Assembly (NCBI GenBank): GCA_963575745.1
Contig: CAUYUJ010001741.1
Location: 64,001 to 97,635, forward strand
Direction: 5' to 3'
DNA: 33,635 bases
Source: Prorocentrum cordatum
Lineage: Eukaryota > Sar > Dinophyceae > Prorocentrales > Prorocentraceae
Positions 9,735-19,640 of the stretch are shown piece by piece (positions within the stretch are counted from its first letter, which is position 1; each line of letters begins with the position of its first letter). Position numbers and translations under genes: made by a program. Below the pieces are notes generated by a model that was given only the letters and a program-made list of their open reading frames with translations, did not search any database and was not told the origin of the DNA.

Positions 9735-10042
9735 CTCAACCTGTTGTTGCATCGTCGTCATCATCATCGTCATCAACGTCGTCATGATATTCATCATCGT
9801 CCGCGTCATCGCCATCATCATCACCATCTCCTCATCATCGTCATCATCACAATATCCATCATCATCTCCTCGTCATAGTCATCATCATGTAGTGATGATG
9901 ATTAAATCATGACCCGCATGACGATGATGGCGGCGTGACAATGTTGATGCTGATGATGATGATGGCGATGATGATGAAGCCGATGATTGCGATGATGATG
10001 GCGATGAAGATGAAGATGATGATGATGATGCTGAGTACTGTG
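9735..10042. repeat. (ATC/GAT)n trinucleotide tract
   Basis: TCATCATCG-type triplets run to about 9890 and then switch to GATGATGAT-type triplets to about 10030, so the tract is inverted about its middle and can fold back. Poly-Ser, poly-Met/Thr and poly-His frames are shadows. Confidence 0.8.
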
Positions 10043-10074
10043 GCAGTCTAATCGGATCCGGATACTGTTGCAGC

Positions 10075-11045
10075 CTAATCGGAATCGGAAAGCACCACAG
10101 CCCCCGTGGAAGCGGGCCACCGCATTTCGTCAAGCACCTCCGCGAGGTCGGGCAGCGCCACGGGGACCCGTGCCAGGTGATCGGCCACGACGTGGTTCAC
10201 GACGTTGAAGAACTCCTTCGGGCCAGGCGTGGCGTCGATCCTGCGCGCCCTGTACTCCCGAAAGACGTCGGGGCGGATCATGGCGGCGATCTGCAGCCTG
10301 CTGTCGTCTACGCGCTGTTGCAGCTCGTGGCGGGTCGCGAAGCAGTCCTGGCAGCCCGCGGAGGCGCGGCGGTGCACGTTGTGCTCGCGGGAGGACAGGG
10401 TGCCCATGTAGAAGGACCCGGCCCGGGCTTTTGCTCGAGGGTGACGACCCTTTCCGCAGGAGGCTGCGCTCGAGGATGACGCCCCATCATGCGCTCCCCC
10501 TGGGATCCTCACTTGCACGGAGCGCGCCCCGAAAAGCGTCGCGGCCGCGCGCAACAGGGAGCATCCGCCATCTGCGTGCCAACCATCGCCCCGCGCGCCT
10601 GGTTGCACGAGCTGGATCGATGCGTACGCGAACGCGTTGTCGGCGAAGTGCTCTGTCACGATGGGCTTTCCGTTCTGCTCGACGATGGCAGGTGGCACGC
10701 CGTCGGCTTTGACAGCCCCGCGCATTTTGTCTCCCAGCTGTTGCAGCCGCGGGCGCATCTTCTTCCGCAGCGCTCGCACGAAGGCGGCCATGTGGGGCGA
10801 GGGGGTGATCTGCAAATTCCCGCCCCTGTTGAGGCTGCGGCACTTTGGGGGACTTTCGTCGTCCACGATGCCTGCGACCTCTGTTTTCAAGCCCTGCGCC
10901 GCCTCGTCGCCTCGGACGCATTTGGAGACGGTTGCCCCCGTGTCCAGGCGCCCCTTGGCCAAGTTCTGCCAGCACGGGTCTCTCTGCAAGAAGCGGAGCA
11001 AGTCTGGGTCCAGCTCCGCCTCCCCAATCGTGCCCGTGCCGTTTT
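10075..11045 (-). pseudogene. AlkB-like 2OG-Fe(II) oxygenase domain, C-terminal half of a kinase fusion
   Basis: The minus-strand frame runs from GTIGEAELDPDLLRFLQRDPCW to VVLSDSD with stop at 10075-10077. It shows FADNAFAYASIQLVQ, then WHADGG (candidate Fe-binding H-x-D), then SFYMGTLSSREHNVH with a third candidate metal His, then a basic RPDVFREYRAR stretch where a 2OG-binding Arg would fall. This is the layout of AlkB-like dioxygenases, which hydroxylate or demethylate nucleic acids or proteins; the substrate here is unknown. From memory, dinoflagellates encode proteins with this domain behind a kinase domain. Damage: a 5-nt duplication (CCGGG, 10417-10427) shifts the frame between VVTLEQKPG and SFYMG, and a partly duplicated stretch precedes it, so the frame is restored only after junk residues. 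Probably a decayed copy, less likely a functional variant. Confidence 0.6.
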
Positions 11046-11656
11046 CCCTGCGCCATGGAGATGCGCGCGTCGAGCTGGGTGCCAGCCGGCTGCAGGATGC
11101 GACGCGCCCTTAGACGGCGGATTGTCGCTCTGGCGCCAGGGTGCCAAAGCAGGCAGCTCTCGGCGGCCTTCAACAAGTCTGGGGGGGCAGCCTGCAAGTT
11201 CGGCAACGGGCCAGCGTCCTCGGCCGTCGAGTGGCTTCGCCGTTTCAGCCTTTAGCCAATCCTCGCCCGACCGCTCGAACCACTTCTTAAAGAAAGGCAG
11301 GTTGTCCAGGCATGGGGCGGGATCCTCGTAACCGTAGTCTCCGGGCCCTGGCTCCTCGCCTGGGATCCCCAAGACCTCCCTGAAGGTATCCACGAAGTCT
11401 TTCGGGTGCACCCATGGCTGCCCGATCGCGCCAAAAGGCTCTGGTTGGAACAACACCTGGCGCGTGTGCAACTCCGCGATCAGGCACCCGATGGACCAGA
11501 TGTCCAGGTCCTCTGAGTAGCGCTGGTTCCCCAAGAAAACGTCTACCGCTCTGTAGGCAGGCGTGCATGCTCCGAGGTCATCGCAGGTCGGGCTGTAGCG
11601 CAGTTTCTTCTTCAACCTGTCGTGGGAATCCGACAGCCGAGGTCGCCGATCACCAC
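11012..11656 (-). pseudogene. protein kinase C-lobe fragment (CMGC-like), frameshifted
   Basis: The exon opens after an acceptor-like CTCCGCAG at 11657 with VVIGDLG (DFG-like). After a +1 shift it continues RLKKKLRYSPTCDDLGACTP, YRAVDVFLG (where kinases usually have the A-P-E motif), DLDIWSIGCLIAEL (subdomain IX, 11487-11504) and PKDFVDTFREVLGIPGEE. A run of seven G at 11181-11187 shifts the frame again into PPDLLKAAESCLLWHPGARATIRR, the usual subdomain XI region. The N-lobe with the glycine loop and the catalytic HRD are absent from the window. The APE Glu position reads AVD, and DFG reads DLG. These changes, two frameshifts and a missing front half indicate a non-functional kinase. It runs directly into the oxygenase-like part, so both belong to one ancestral fusion gene. 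Confidence 0.6.
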
Positions 11657-11769
11657 CTGCGGAGAGGGGCGGATGGAGGAGAGGGGAGCGACGGCGACTG
11701 AGCTCCCCCTGGAGGGAAGGGCGGGATAGAGGACACGACGACGGCATCTCGGGGGAAGAGTGGAACCTC

Positions 11770-12270
11770 CCTTGTTAGAACTCGGTGTGAGACCTAACAT
11801 GAAGGCTAGTGAGGTGCAACATGATAGGCTGAGCTCTGACCTCGTATAGTAGGGCTCCGTCGGAGCTCTAACATGCTATGTTAGAGCTCCATGGGAGCTC
11901 TAACACAAAATGGTAGAGCTCCATAGGAGCTCTCACCTGCTATGTTAGAGCTCCCTGGGAGATCTAACATGCTAGGTTAGAGATCCCTGGGAGCTCTAAC
12001 ATGCTATGTTAGAGCTCCATGGGAGCTCTCACATAGCAGGTTCGACCTCCCTGGGAGCTCGAACATGGCAGGTTACAGCTCCCAAGTAGCTCGAGCATGA
12101 CTCGAGCATGGCATGTTAGAGCTCCCAGGGAGCTCTAGCATAACATGTCTAACATGGTATCACGTGCCATGTTAGAGCTCCCAGGGAGCTCTAACATGGA
12201 GCTCTAGCATGCGATGTTAAAGCTCCCTGGGAGCTCTAACATGCTATGTTAGAGCACCATGTGAGCCCTA
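11770..12270. repeat. palindromic minisatellite array A (~35-bp units)
   Basis: Repeating units alternate two palindromes: AGAGCTCCCTGGGAGCTCT and TAACATGCTATGTTA with variants (CCATGG, CACATAGCAGG). Most units can fold on themselves. The array stops abruptly at a TCATCATC tract at 12272 and resumes near 12905. Confidence 0.9.
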
Positions 12271-12275
12271 ATCGT

Positions 12276-12860
12276 CATCATCATCAGCATCATCATCATC
12301 ATCATCGTCACCGTCATCATCGTAATCAGCATCCCACCATGGCCCATGGCCCTCCTCCTGCTCACCCTTTTTCCTGCTATACTGCTCCTCCTGCTCCCCA
12401 TCCTCCTCCTTCTCCTCCTCCTCCGCCCCCCCCCCTGCCCCCCCCCCCCCTCCCGGACCTGGGCGGAACGCCCCGCGGGTAGTTAGAGAGCCCAAGATGG
12501 CCCAAGACGACTGCAAGAGCGCCTCGGAGAGCCCAAGATGACCTCCGAGATGCTTCAAGATAGCCTAAGATGCCTCAAGATGGCCCCGAAGATTCTCCAA
12601 GGGGCCCCAAGAACGCTCCAAGACGGCTCGAAGAGGCCTCGGAGACCTCCAAGGAGGCCCCCAAGATGCCAAAAGCCTTTAAAAAACTTACAGGGAATAT
12701 GTGATTTGTGCCTGCTCGCCTTTTCGCTTCCGATGACCATCCGAGGCCCGAGGATGGCTCCAAGAGGGCCCCAAGAGGGGGCCAAGAGAGCCCCAATACG
12801 GCCCCAAGAGCGCCCAAGAGCGCTCCAAGGGCGCCCCAAGAGGGGTCCAGGAGGCTATCT
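12276..12860. repeat. left arm of a long inverted repeat, lying inside the palindromic array
   Basis: In order: (ATC)n, CCATGGCCCATGGCCCTCC, a C-rich tract, CCGCGGGTAGTTAGAGAGCC, AAGATGGCCC words, a more AT-rich core (TTTAAAAAACTTACAGGG, ATATGTGATTTGTGCC, CGCCTTTTCGCTTCCGATG) and further words. The same string occurs in reverse complement at 15597-16180, with high identity in the core. It splits the palindromic array into A and B, as an insertion would. Confidence 0.85.
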
Positions 12861-12904
12861 TGCGGGCTCCCGAGGGGCAGGGCGATTTGAGGGATCCCCC
12901 TTCG

Positions 12905-13312
12905 TTGATCGATTTCCCTCACATGGTAGGGCTCCCAGGGAGCTCTAACATGGCATGTTAGAGCTTCAGGGAGCTCGAACAAGCTACGTTAGATCTCCCT
13001 GGGAGCTCTAACATAGGATGGTAGAGCTCCCGTGGAGCTCTAACATGCTATGTTAGAGCTCCCGTGGAACTCTACCATGGCATGTTAGATCCCCCATGGA
13101 GCGCTAACGTGCTATGTTAGAGCTCCCACGGGGCTGTAACATACGATGTTAGAGCTCCCAGGGAGCTCTAACATACTCTAGCATGCCATGTTAGAGCTTC
13201 GTGGGAGCTCTAACATGCCACGTTAGAGCTCCATGGGAGCTCTAACATAACATATTAGAGCTCCCTGGAGCTGTAACATGCCATGTTAGAGCTCCCTGGG
13301 AGCTCCAACCTA
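12905..13312. repeat. palindromic minisatellite array B
   Basis: The same unit family as at 11770-12270 (AGCTCCC(T/A)GGGAGCTCTAACAT..ATGTTAG), including variants with CCGTGG or CCACGG centres. It runs directly into the CCG tract at 13311. Confidence 0.9.
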
Positions 13313-13755
13313 CCCGCCGCCGCCGCCGCCGCCCCTTAACCGTTTTACAATCGATTGCGCAGCGGTTAAGACCCCCCTCTCGCCAGGGGGGTCTTAACCG
13401 TTGCGCAATCGATTGTGAAACGGTTAGGCGCTCCGCCGCCGCCGCCGCCCCTTGACCGTTTCACAATCGATTGCGCAACGGTTAAGACCCCCTCTCGCAA
13501 GGGGGGGGCCTTAACCGTTGCGCAGTCGACTGTGAAACGGCCAAGCGCTCCGCCGCCGCCGCCGCTGCCGCCGCCGCCCCTTAACCGCTTCACAATCGAT
13601 TGCGCAACGGTTAAGACCCCCCTCTCGCCAGGGGGGGTCTTAACCGTTGCGCAATCGATTGTGAAACGGTCAAGCGCCGCCGCCGCCGCCGCCGCCGGCC
13701 GCCGCCGCCGGCCGCCGCCGCCGCCGCCGCCGCCGCCGCCCCTTAACCGTTGCGC
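13311..13755. repeat. three large hairpins separated by (CCG)n
   Basis: Each hairpin (about 13335-13427, 13451-13543, 13579-13671) reads TTAACCGTTTCACAATCGATTGCGCAACGGTTAAGACCCCCC...CCAGG then the near-exact reverse complement. Every arm is itself palindromic (AACCGTT..AACGGTT around CAATCGATTG). The spacers are CCG triplets, the longest at 13676-13741. A half-copy (CTTAACCGTTGCGCAACG) closes the block at about 13742. Confidence 0.9.
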
Positions 13756-13757
13756 AA

Positions 13758-14084
13758 CGTTGTCCTCCTCCTCCTCCTCCTCCCCCCCCTGCTCATCCTC
13801 CTGATCCCCCTGCGCCTCGTGCCCTTCATCCCCCTCTCCTCGACTTTCTTATTATTCTTCTTCCTCCTCCTCCTCATCATCATCACCATCATGATCAGCA
13901 GCAGCAGTATCGGCATCCTCAGCATCATCATCATCATCGTCGTCATCATCATCATCATCATCATCATCCTCATCATCATCGTCATCATCAGCATCAGCAT
14001 CAGCATCAGCATCAGCATCAGCATCAGCATCAGCATCATCATAATCATAATCATCATCATCATAATCATCATCATCATCATCGT

Positions 14085-14132
<48 letters not shown>

Positions 14133-14270
14133 GTTATCATCATAATCAGCACACCCCCGTGGCCCATGGCCCTCCTCCTGCTCAGCCTTTTTCCTGCTCT
14201 CCTGCTCCTCCTGCTCCTCATCCCCCTCCTTCTCCTCCTCCTCGCGCCCCCCCTCATCCCCCCCCTCCTC
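13758..14270. repeat. (CTC), (ATC) and (AGCATC) microsatellites plus a third copy of the CCATGGCCC element
   Basis: CTC triplets to about 13880, ATC triplets with AGCATC hexamers (about 13990-14036), then ATC to 14140. At 14158-14250 GGCCCATGGCCCTCCTCC, CTCAGCCTTTTTCCTGCT and C/T-rich sequence repeat the start of the 12276 arm in the same orientation. Confidence 0.8.
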
Positions 14271-14271
14271 C

Positions 14272-14293
14272 TCCAGTGCCATCTTTGCTCAGG
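14272..14293 (+). other. possible relict spliced-leader sequence
   Basis: This 22-mer matches DinoSL at 16 of 22 positions, with GCCAT, TT, GCTCA and the final G conserved. It lies 37 nt upstream of the ATG at 14331. It is weaker than the 4032 copy but is in the right place and orientation. Confidence 0.4.
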
Positions 14294-14330
14294 TCAGCCG
14301 CCGCGGGGCCGTCGGCCCGCCGCCCGGCCG

Positions 14331-15062
14331 ATGCAGGGTGCGCAGGGCGCCCGCGCCGCGAGGGCGATGCTGGAGGCCGCGCGCGGCGCGGTCCTGGCGA
14401 CGCACGCGGCTGCTGGGCTGGCGGGCGGCCAGCGGGAGGCGGTGCGCCTCATCCGCGCCGCCGAGGGCCTTCTCCGGACGGCGGTCGCCGTGCTGGCGAC
14501 GCCCCGTGCGCCCGCCCCGCCACAGCCGGCGGCGGATGCGCCCCCCGCTGCCCCTCGGCGGCGGCGCCGCCCGCGTGGGCGTGGTGCGAGGGCGGGCGAT
14601 GGGAGCAAGACGGAGACGGTCGAGGAGGGTTTGATGGTGGACGACGCGGCGGAGGGGGCAGCAGCGTCGGCCGAGCCCATGATGCTGGACGACGCCTGGG
14701 CGGACGAGCTGCCCGCGCAGCGGGGCCGCCCGCCGAACAGCACAGGTCGGAGCAAGGGCAAGGACAAGGACAAGGACTTGGGCAAGAGCGACGAGTACGA
14801 GGACTACACCATGGAGAGAGCCGAGGCGCTCCGCGATGAGCTCGCGGCCCTGGGCCCGAGCTTCGGCCTGACCCTGGCGCGGGACGACATCCCGAACGAC
14901 CCCGAGGAGTTCCAGCTCCTGCTCGACCGCTTCCGCGAGCTCGCGCTCAAGGGCAAGGGCAAGGGGAAGCATGGCGGCAGGGCGGCAGCGGGGCGGGCCG
15001 CAGGGCGGCAGGGCAGCGGCAGGGCCGCTGGTGCCGCGGTGCGACGCCGCGGCGCGAGCTAG
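14331..15062 (+). CDS. hypothetical 243-residue charged protein
   Basis: ATG at 14331 ([13 protein letters not shown]), stop TAG at 15060-15062. I do not recognise the family. The N-terminal third is Ala-rich and probably helical ([17 protein letters not shown]). A basic block [12 protein letters not shown] follows and could serve as a nuclear signal. Next come an acidic segment ([19 protein letters not shown]) and a lysine/aspartate block [18 protein letters not shown] compact segment near residues 162-206 ([20 protein letters not shown] ... [17 protein letters not shown]) looks domain-like. The tail repeats GKGKGK and Gly/Arg/Ala. The frame is open upstream into the CCTCCT tract, so the ATG was chosen because it follows the possible leader relic. 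It sits between the arms of the long inverted repeat. It could be a short gene or the first exon of a longer one. Confidence 0.5.
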   Translation: MQGAQGARAARAMLEAARGAVLATHAAAGLAGGQREAVRLIRAAEGLLRTAVAVLATPRAPAPPQPAADAPPAAPRRRRRPRGRGARAGDGSKTETVEEGLMVDDAAEGAAASAEPMMLDDAWADELPAQRGRPPNSTGRSKGKDKDKDLGKSDEYEDYTMERAEALRDELAALGPSFGLTLARDDIPNDPEEFQLLLDRFRELALKGKGKGKHGGRAAAGRAAGRQGSGRAAGAAVRRRGAS

Positions 15063-15250
15063 CGTGCAAATGCATCCATGCCGCGCGCACTGGGTCATCC
15101 ACGTGGACTGGTCCAGGAGTTGGGGGCACCCTCAGATTGCCTCGCGCGTTCGTCCTCCGCATGGCGCTGGGCGACGAGATGGTGCTGAGTGCCTGCGACC
15201 CGCGGGCGCTCGGCGCGGCGGCCGCCGAGGCGGCGACCCGCGTCCGCGGG

Positions 15251-15384
<134 letters not shown>

Positions 15385-15417
15385 CCCCCCTCCTCCGCTC
15401 CGCCTCCCCCCCTCCCC

Positions 15418-15594
15418 CGCCAGCAGCAGCAGCGCTAGCACCAGCAGCAGCACCAGCAACAGCACCATCAGCAGCGGCAGCAGCAACAGCCGCAACAGCA
15501 GCATCACTGGCAGCACCGGCAGCGGCACCACGAGCACCTGCAGCAGCATTACCACTAGCAGCAGCAGCAGCAGCAGCAGCAGTAGCAGCAGCCC
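15418..15594. repeat. (CAG/AGC)n-like imperfect trinucleotide tract
   Basis: CAGCAGCAG, ACCAGCAGC and GGCAGC triplets with many interruptions, ending in a purer AGCAGC run at about 15556-15592. Confidence 0.85.
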
Positions 15595-15596
15595 TC

Positions 15597-16180
15597 TTGG
15601 GCCATCTTGGAGCCATCTTGGGGCCTCGGATGGTCATCGGAAGCGAAAAGGCGAGAAGGCACAAATCACATATTTTCTGAAAGTGTTTAAAGAATTGCGG
15701 CATCTTGGGGGCCTCCTTGAAGGTATCCGAGGCCTCTTGGAGCCGTCTTGGATCGTTCTTGGGGCCCCTTGGAAAATCTTCGGGGCCATCTTGAGGCATC
15801 TTAGGCTATCTTGAAGCATCTCGGAGGTCATCTTGGGCTCTCCGAGGCGCTCTTGGAGCCGTCTTGGGCCATCTTGGGCTCTCTAACTACCCGCGGGGCG
15901 CCCCGCCCAGGCCCAGGGGGGGGCAGGGGGAGGGGGGGCGCGAGGGGGAGGAGAAGGAGGAGGATGAGGAGCAGGAGGAGCAGGATAGCAGGAAAAAGGG
16001 TGAGCAGGAAGAGGGCCATGGGCCATGGGGGGATGCCGGTTACGATGATGACGGTGATGATAACGATGATGAAGATGATGAGGATGATGATGATGATGAT
16101 AATGACGATGATGATGATGACGACGATGCTGATGATGATGATGATGATTACGACGACGACGATGCTGATGACGACAGAGT
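15597..16180. repeat. right arm of the long inverted repeat
   Basis: Reverse complement of 12276-12860: the AT-richer core (CGGAAGCGAAAAGGCGAGAAGG, CACAAATCACATATTTTC), TTGGGGCC words, TCTCTAACTACCCGCGGGG, a G-rich tract, AGGGCCATGGGCCATGGGG and finally (GAT)n. Several small differences in the core show independent drift since duplication. Confidence 0.85.
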
Positions 16181-16189
16181 GTACGCCGG

Positions 16190-18030
16190 GCGATGGCTTG
16201 GTAGGGGAGGGGCGGCGGAAGGGTACCAAGCCAGCGGGGTACCAAGCCGGCGGCATCGTGGGAGGGCGGGAGGAGGAAGGGGGAAGGGCTCCCGGATACC
16301 AAGCCGGCAAGGTACCAAGCCAGCGCTGGCTTGGTAGGGGGTGGGCTGCGGGGGGTATCAAGCCGGCGGGGTACCAAGCCGGCGGCATCGCGGGAGCGCG
16401 GGAGGGAGGGGAGGGGCTCCCGGATACCAAGCCGGCGGGGTACCAAGCCGGCGCTGGCTTGGTAGCGGGGGCGGCGGGGGGAGGTACCAAGCCGGCGGGT
16501 TACCAAGCCGGCGGCATCGTGGGAGAGCGGGAGAGGGGGGGGGGGAAGGGCTCCCGGATACCAAGCCGGCGGGGTACCAAACCGGCGCTGGCTTGGTAGG
16601 GGGCGAGCTGCGGGGGGTACCAAGCCGGCGGGGTACCAGGCCGGCGGCATAGCGGGAGCGCGGGAGGGGGGGAATGGCTCCCGGATACCAAGCCTGCGGG
16701 GTACCAAGCCGGCGCTGGCTTGGTAGGGGGCGGGCGGCGGGGGGAGGTACCAAGCCGGCGGGGTACCAAGCCGGCGGCATCGTGGGAGGGCGGGAGGGGG
16801 GGGGGAGGGGTTCCCGGATACCAAGCCGGCGGGCTACCAAGCCGGCGCTGGCATGGTAGGTGGGAACCCCTGGGGGGGTACCAAGCCGGCGGGGTACCAA
16901 GCCGGCGGCCGCTGGCTTGGTAGGGAGAGAGGGCCGCAGGGGGGAGCCCTTGGGGGGTACCAAGCCGGCGGGGTACCAAGCCGGCGGCCGCTGGCGTGGT
17001 AGGGAGAGCCCCCGGGAAGAGGTACCAAGCCGGCGGGGTACCAAGCCGGCGGCCGCTGGCTTGGTAGGGGGAGCGCAGACCCGGGGTGCCGGCGGCCGCT
17101 GGCTTGGTAGGGGGGGGGGGCCCTGGAGGGGGACCAAGCCGGCGGGGTACCAAGCCGGCGGCCGCTGGCTTGGTAGGGGGGAGCACCTGGGGGGTACCAA
17201 ACCGGCGGCCGCTGGCTTGGTAAGAGGAGACCCTGGTAAGCCGGCGGGGTACCAAGCCGGCGGCCGCTGGCTTGGTAGGGGGGGTCCCTGGGGCGGGTAC
17301 CAAGCACGCGGGGGTACCAAGCCGGCGGCCGCTGGCTTGGTAGTTGGGGGGCCCTGGAGGGGGTACCAAGCAGGCGGGGTACCAAGCCGGCGGCCGCTGG
17401 CTTGGTAAGGGGGAAACCCGGGGGGGATACCAGGCCGGCGGCCGCTGGCTTGATAGGGGGGAGCTCGTGGCGGGGGTACCAAGCTGGCGGGTACCAAGCC
17501 GGCGGAGGCTTGGTAGGGGAGAGCCCCTGGGGGGGGGGTACCAAGCCGGCGGGGGTACCAAGCCGGCGGCCGCTGGCTTGGTAGGGGGGGCCCTGGGGGG
17601 GTACCAAGCCGGCGAGGTACCAAGCCGGCGGCCGCTGGCTTGGTAGGGGGGAGCGCTTGGGGGGGTACGCAGCCGGCGGGGTACCAGGCCGGCGGCCGCT
17701 GGCTTGGTAGGGGTGAGCTTGGTAGGGGGGAGCCCCTGGGGGGGGGGACCAAGCCGGCGGCCGCTGGCTTGGTAGGGGGGAGCCCCCTGCGGGGGTACCA
17801 AGCCGGCGGGGTACCAAGCCGGCGGCCGCTGGCTTGGTAGGGGGGGGGCCCTGGGGGGGAGGGGGGTACCAAGCCGGCGGGGTACCAAGCCGGCGGCCGC
17901 TGGATTGGCAGGGGGGATCCCCTGTGGGGGTATACCAAGCCTGCGAGGGTACCAAGCTGGCGGCCGCTGGCTTGGTAGTGGGGGCCCCGGGGGGGGGGGT
18001 ATCAAGCCGGCGGGGTACCACACAGGCATG
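16190..18030. repeat. GGTACCAAGCCGGC minisatellite array 1
   Basis: The unit core is GGGGTACCAAGCCGGCGGG followed by GTACCAAGCCGGCGGCCGC and TGGCTTGGTAGGGGG. CCAAGCC and GGCTTGG pair around the GGCGGCCGC centre. From 16190 to about 16860 units are about 130 bp and include CGGCATCGTGGGAGGGCGGG; from 16860 on they are about 80 bp and carry the NotI-like centre. The very long YQASGRRLGTPPAWYP frames on the minus strand are its translation. The same family reappears at 33125. Confidence 0.95.
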
Positions 18031-18034
18031 CCCT

Positions 18035-18400
18035 GACGGGCGGGTCGGGTCGGGCGATACGTTAAAGTATGATGAATCATCGAGCTGGCGCGTGCGTACC
18101 CTCACGCGCGGGTCGGGTCGATCGGGTGGGACAATAAAATATGATCGTAATCGAATTGGCACGTGCGCACCCTGACGGGCGGGTCGGGTCGGGCGGGCAG
18201 GACATTAAATTGTGATGCCCCATCGAAATGGCACGCGCGTGCCCTAACGGGCGGGTCGGGTCGGGCGGGTGGGACATTAAAGTATGATGCATCATCGAGT
18301 TGGCACGTGCGTACCCTGACGGGCGGGTCGGGTCGGGCGAGAGAGCCTAGCGGGCGGGCGAGTCGGGCGGCGGGCGGGGCCCTAACGGGCGGGCGGCGAG
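18035..18400. repeat. ~70-bp tandem repeat, about five copies
   Basis: ACGGGCGGGTCGGGTCGGGCG recurs about every 68-73 bp (near 18037, 18108, 18176, 18246, 18319). It alternates with a more AT-rich half (GGACATTAAAGTATGATGC, ATCGA.TTGGCACGTGCG). The last copy decays into GGGCGGGCG words. Confidence 0.9.
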
Positions 18401-18489
18401 TCGGGCGGGCGGGCGCCCGCGCGCTCCCTGAAGCACCAGGGCTTAGAGCATCGGGGTGGTGGTTCTGATGGGGGGGGGGGGCATGCTCG

Positions 18490-19640
18490 CGCCGTCGGAA
18501 CGCCGTCGCAGTTCCTGCGCAATCGAGTCTCCAGGGCCATGTGTAGGCCGATCCACTGTACTATCATTAAGACATGGCCGCTACTCTGAACACCCCCAGG
18601 GCCATAACTCCTGACATCACTCCAGGACCTCAGCCTTGGACTTCTCCGAACACATCCCAGGGACTTGGGTTCCTGTCCTGGAGCCAGAGACAACGTTGTA
18701 TCTGAGGGCGGCGACCCTGGGCTTCATCCCATGGCACGGCACCTGGGCATGGTGTCAGCCCTCAGCCTGTAGCTTGAAGCCTCCAGCTTGAGGCCCCGTG
18801 CACGAAGCCTTCAGACCTGGGCCCCTTCGCCCCTTGCGCGAGGATTCCAACCTTAGGGCCGCAGCACCATGCCGCCAGCGGGAGACAATTGGCCCTGGCA
18901 TGTGAAGCCTGGGCACTGGGCCCTCAGACATAGGCATTGGGCCAGAATCCCAAAGCCCTGACCCAAGAAGTCTCAACCCTGGGCCCAGTGCCCGATGCCC
19001 GATATGCGAAGCCTGAAGCCATCGCGCTCGAGAGCAAGGCCCCGCAACCATAGCCACTGAACCAAAATCCTGCAGCCTTTGGCAACAGGTCTTCCACTTG
19101 AGGCGATGAGCCCAGGCCCTTGGGCATCGGGCCTTCAGCCCGAAGGTGCTATTCCTTAGCCGCGCCGCCAAGCCGCTGGGCCGTGGGCGCGCAGCTCGGG
19201 GGGGCCTCGGCCCCGCGCCTCCGACTCCAAGCCTTCGGCCCTGAAACCGAAGAACCGAGCTTTCTGCCCTTTGGCGCTACCTCGGAAACAGGCCATGAGC
19301 CCAAAGCCTCACGCCCTCAACCTCAAGCCTGGAACCCTGACCTTTAACCGCGGTGTCTTCAGCCATAAGCTCCAAACCTGGAGCCTCTGGCCCTGGGCCT
19401 TAATTCCAGATGCTTACGGTTGGGTTGAGTAGGTCGCATGGTTCAGGCGAGTCGGATGGTTCGGACAGAACCTGTGGCTTCGGCTAATCTGTTGCCCTGA
19501 GCAGCAGATGAGGTTAAACTTTGACGTGCGCTTTGGTTCAGGAGCCAGAACGGCTTCGTCGTGCTAAGTTTCTGTTGGGTGTGCTGCGTATGTCAGGTAT
19601 TGCAGAGAGGAAGTATTTGGCGTATCCATTACTACGTGTG
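18490..19640. other. gene-free stretch of degenerate CCTGGGC/AAGCC words
   Basis: From about 18700 to 19400, short words such as GCCCTGGGC, AAGCCT, TTGAGGC and CCTTCAGCCC recur every 10-20 nt without a fixed period, like the debris of an old minisatellite. No frame looks coding. From 19400 to 19640 I see nothing recognisable. Confidence 0.5.

Noticed and set aside
16358-18162. Minus-strand frames of 440-530 codons (YQASGRRLGTPPAWYP repeats)
   Set aside because: Two or more frames of the same minisatellite are open together, and no unique sequence flanks them.
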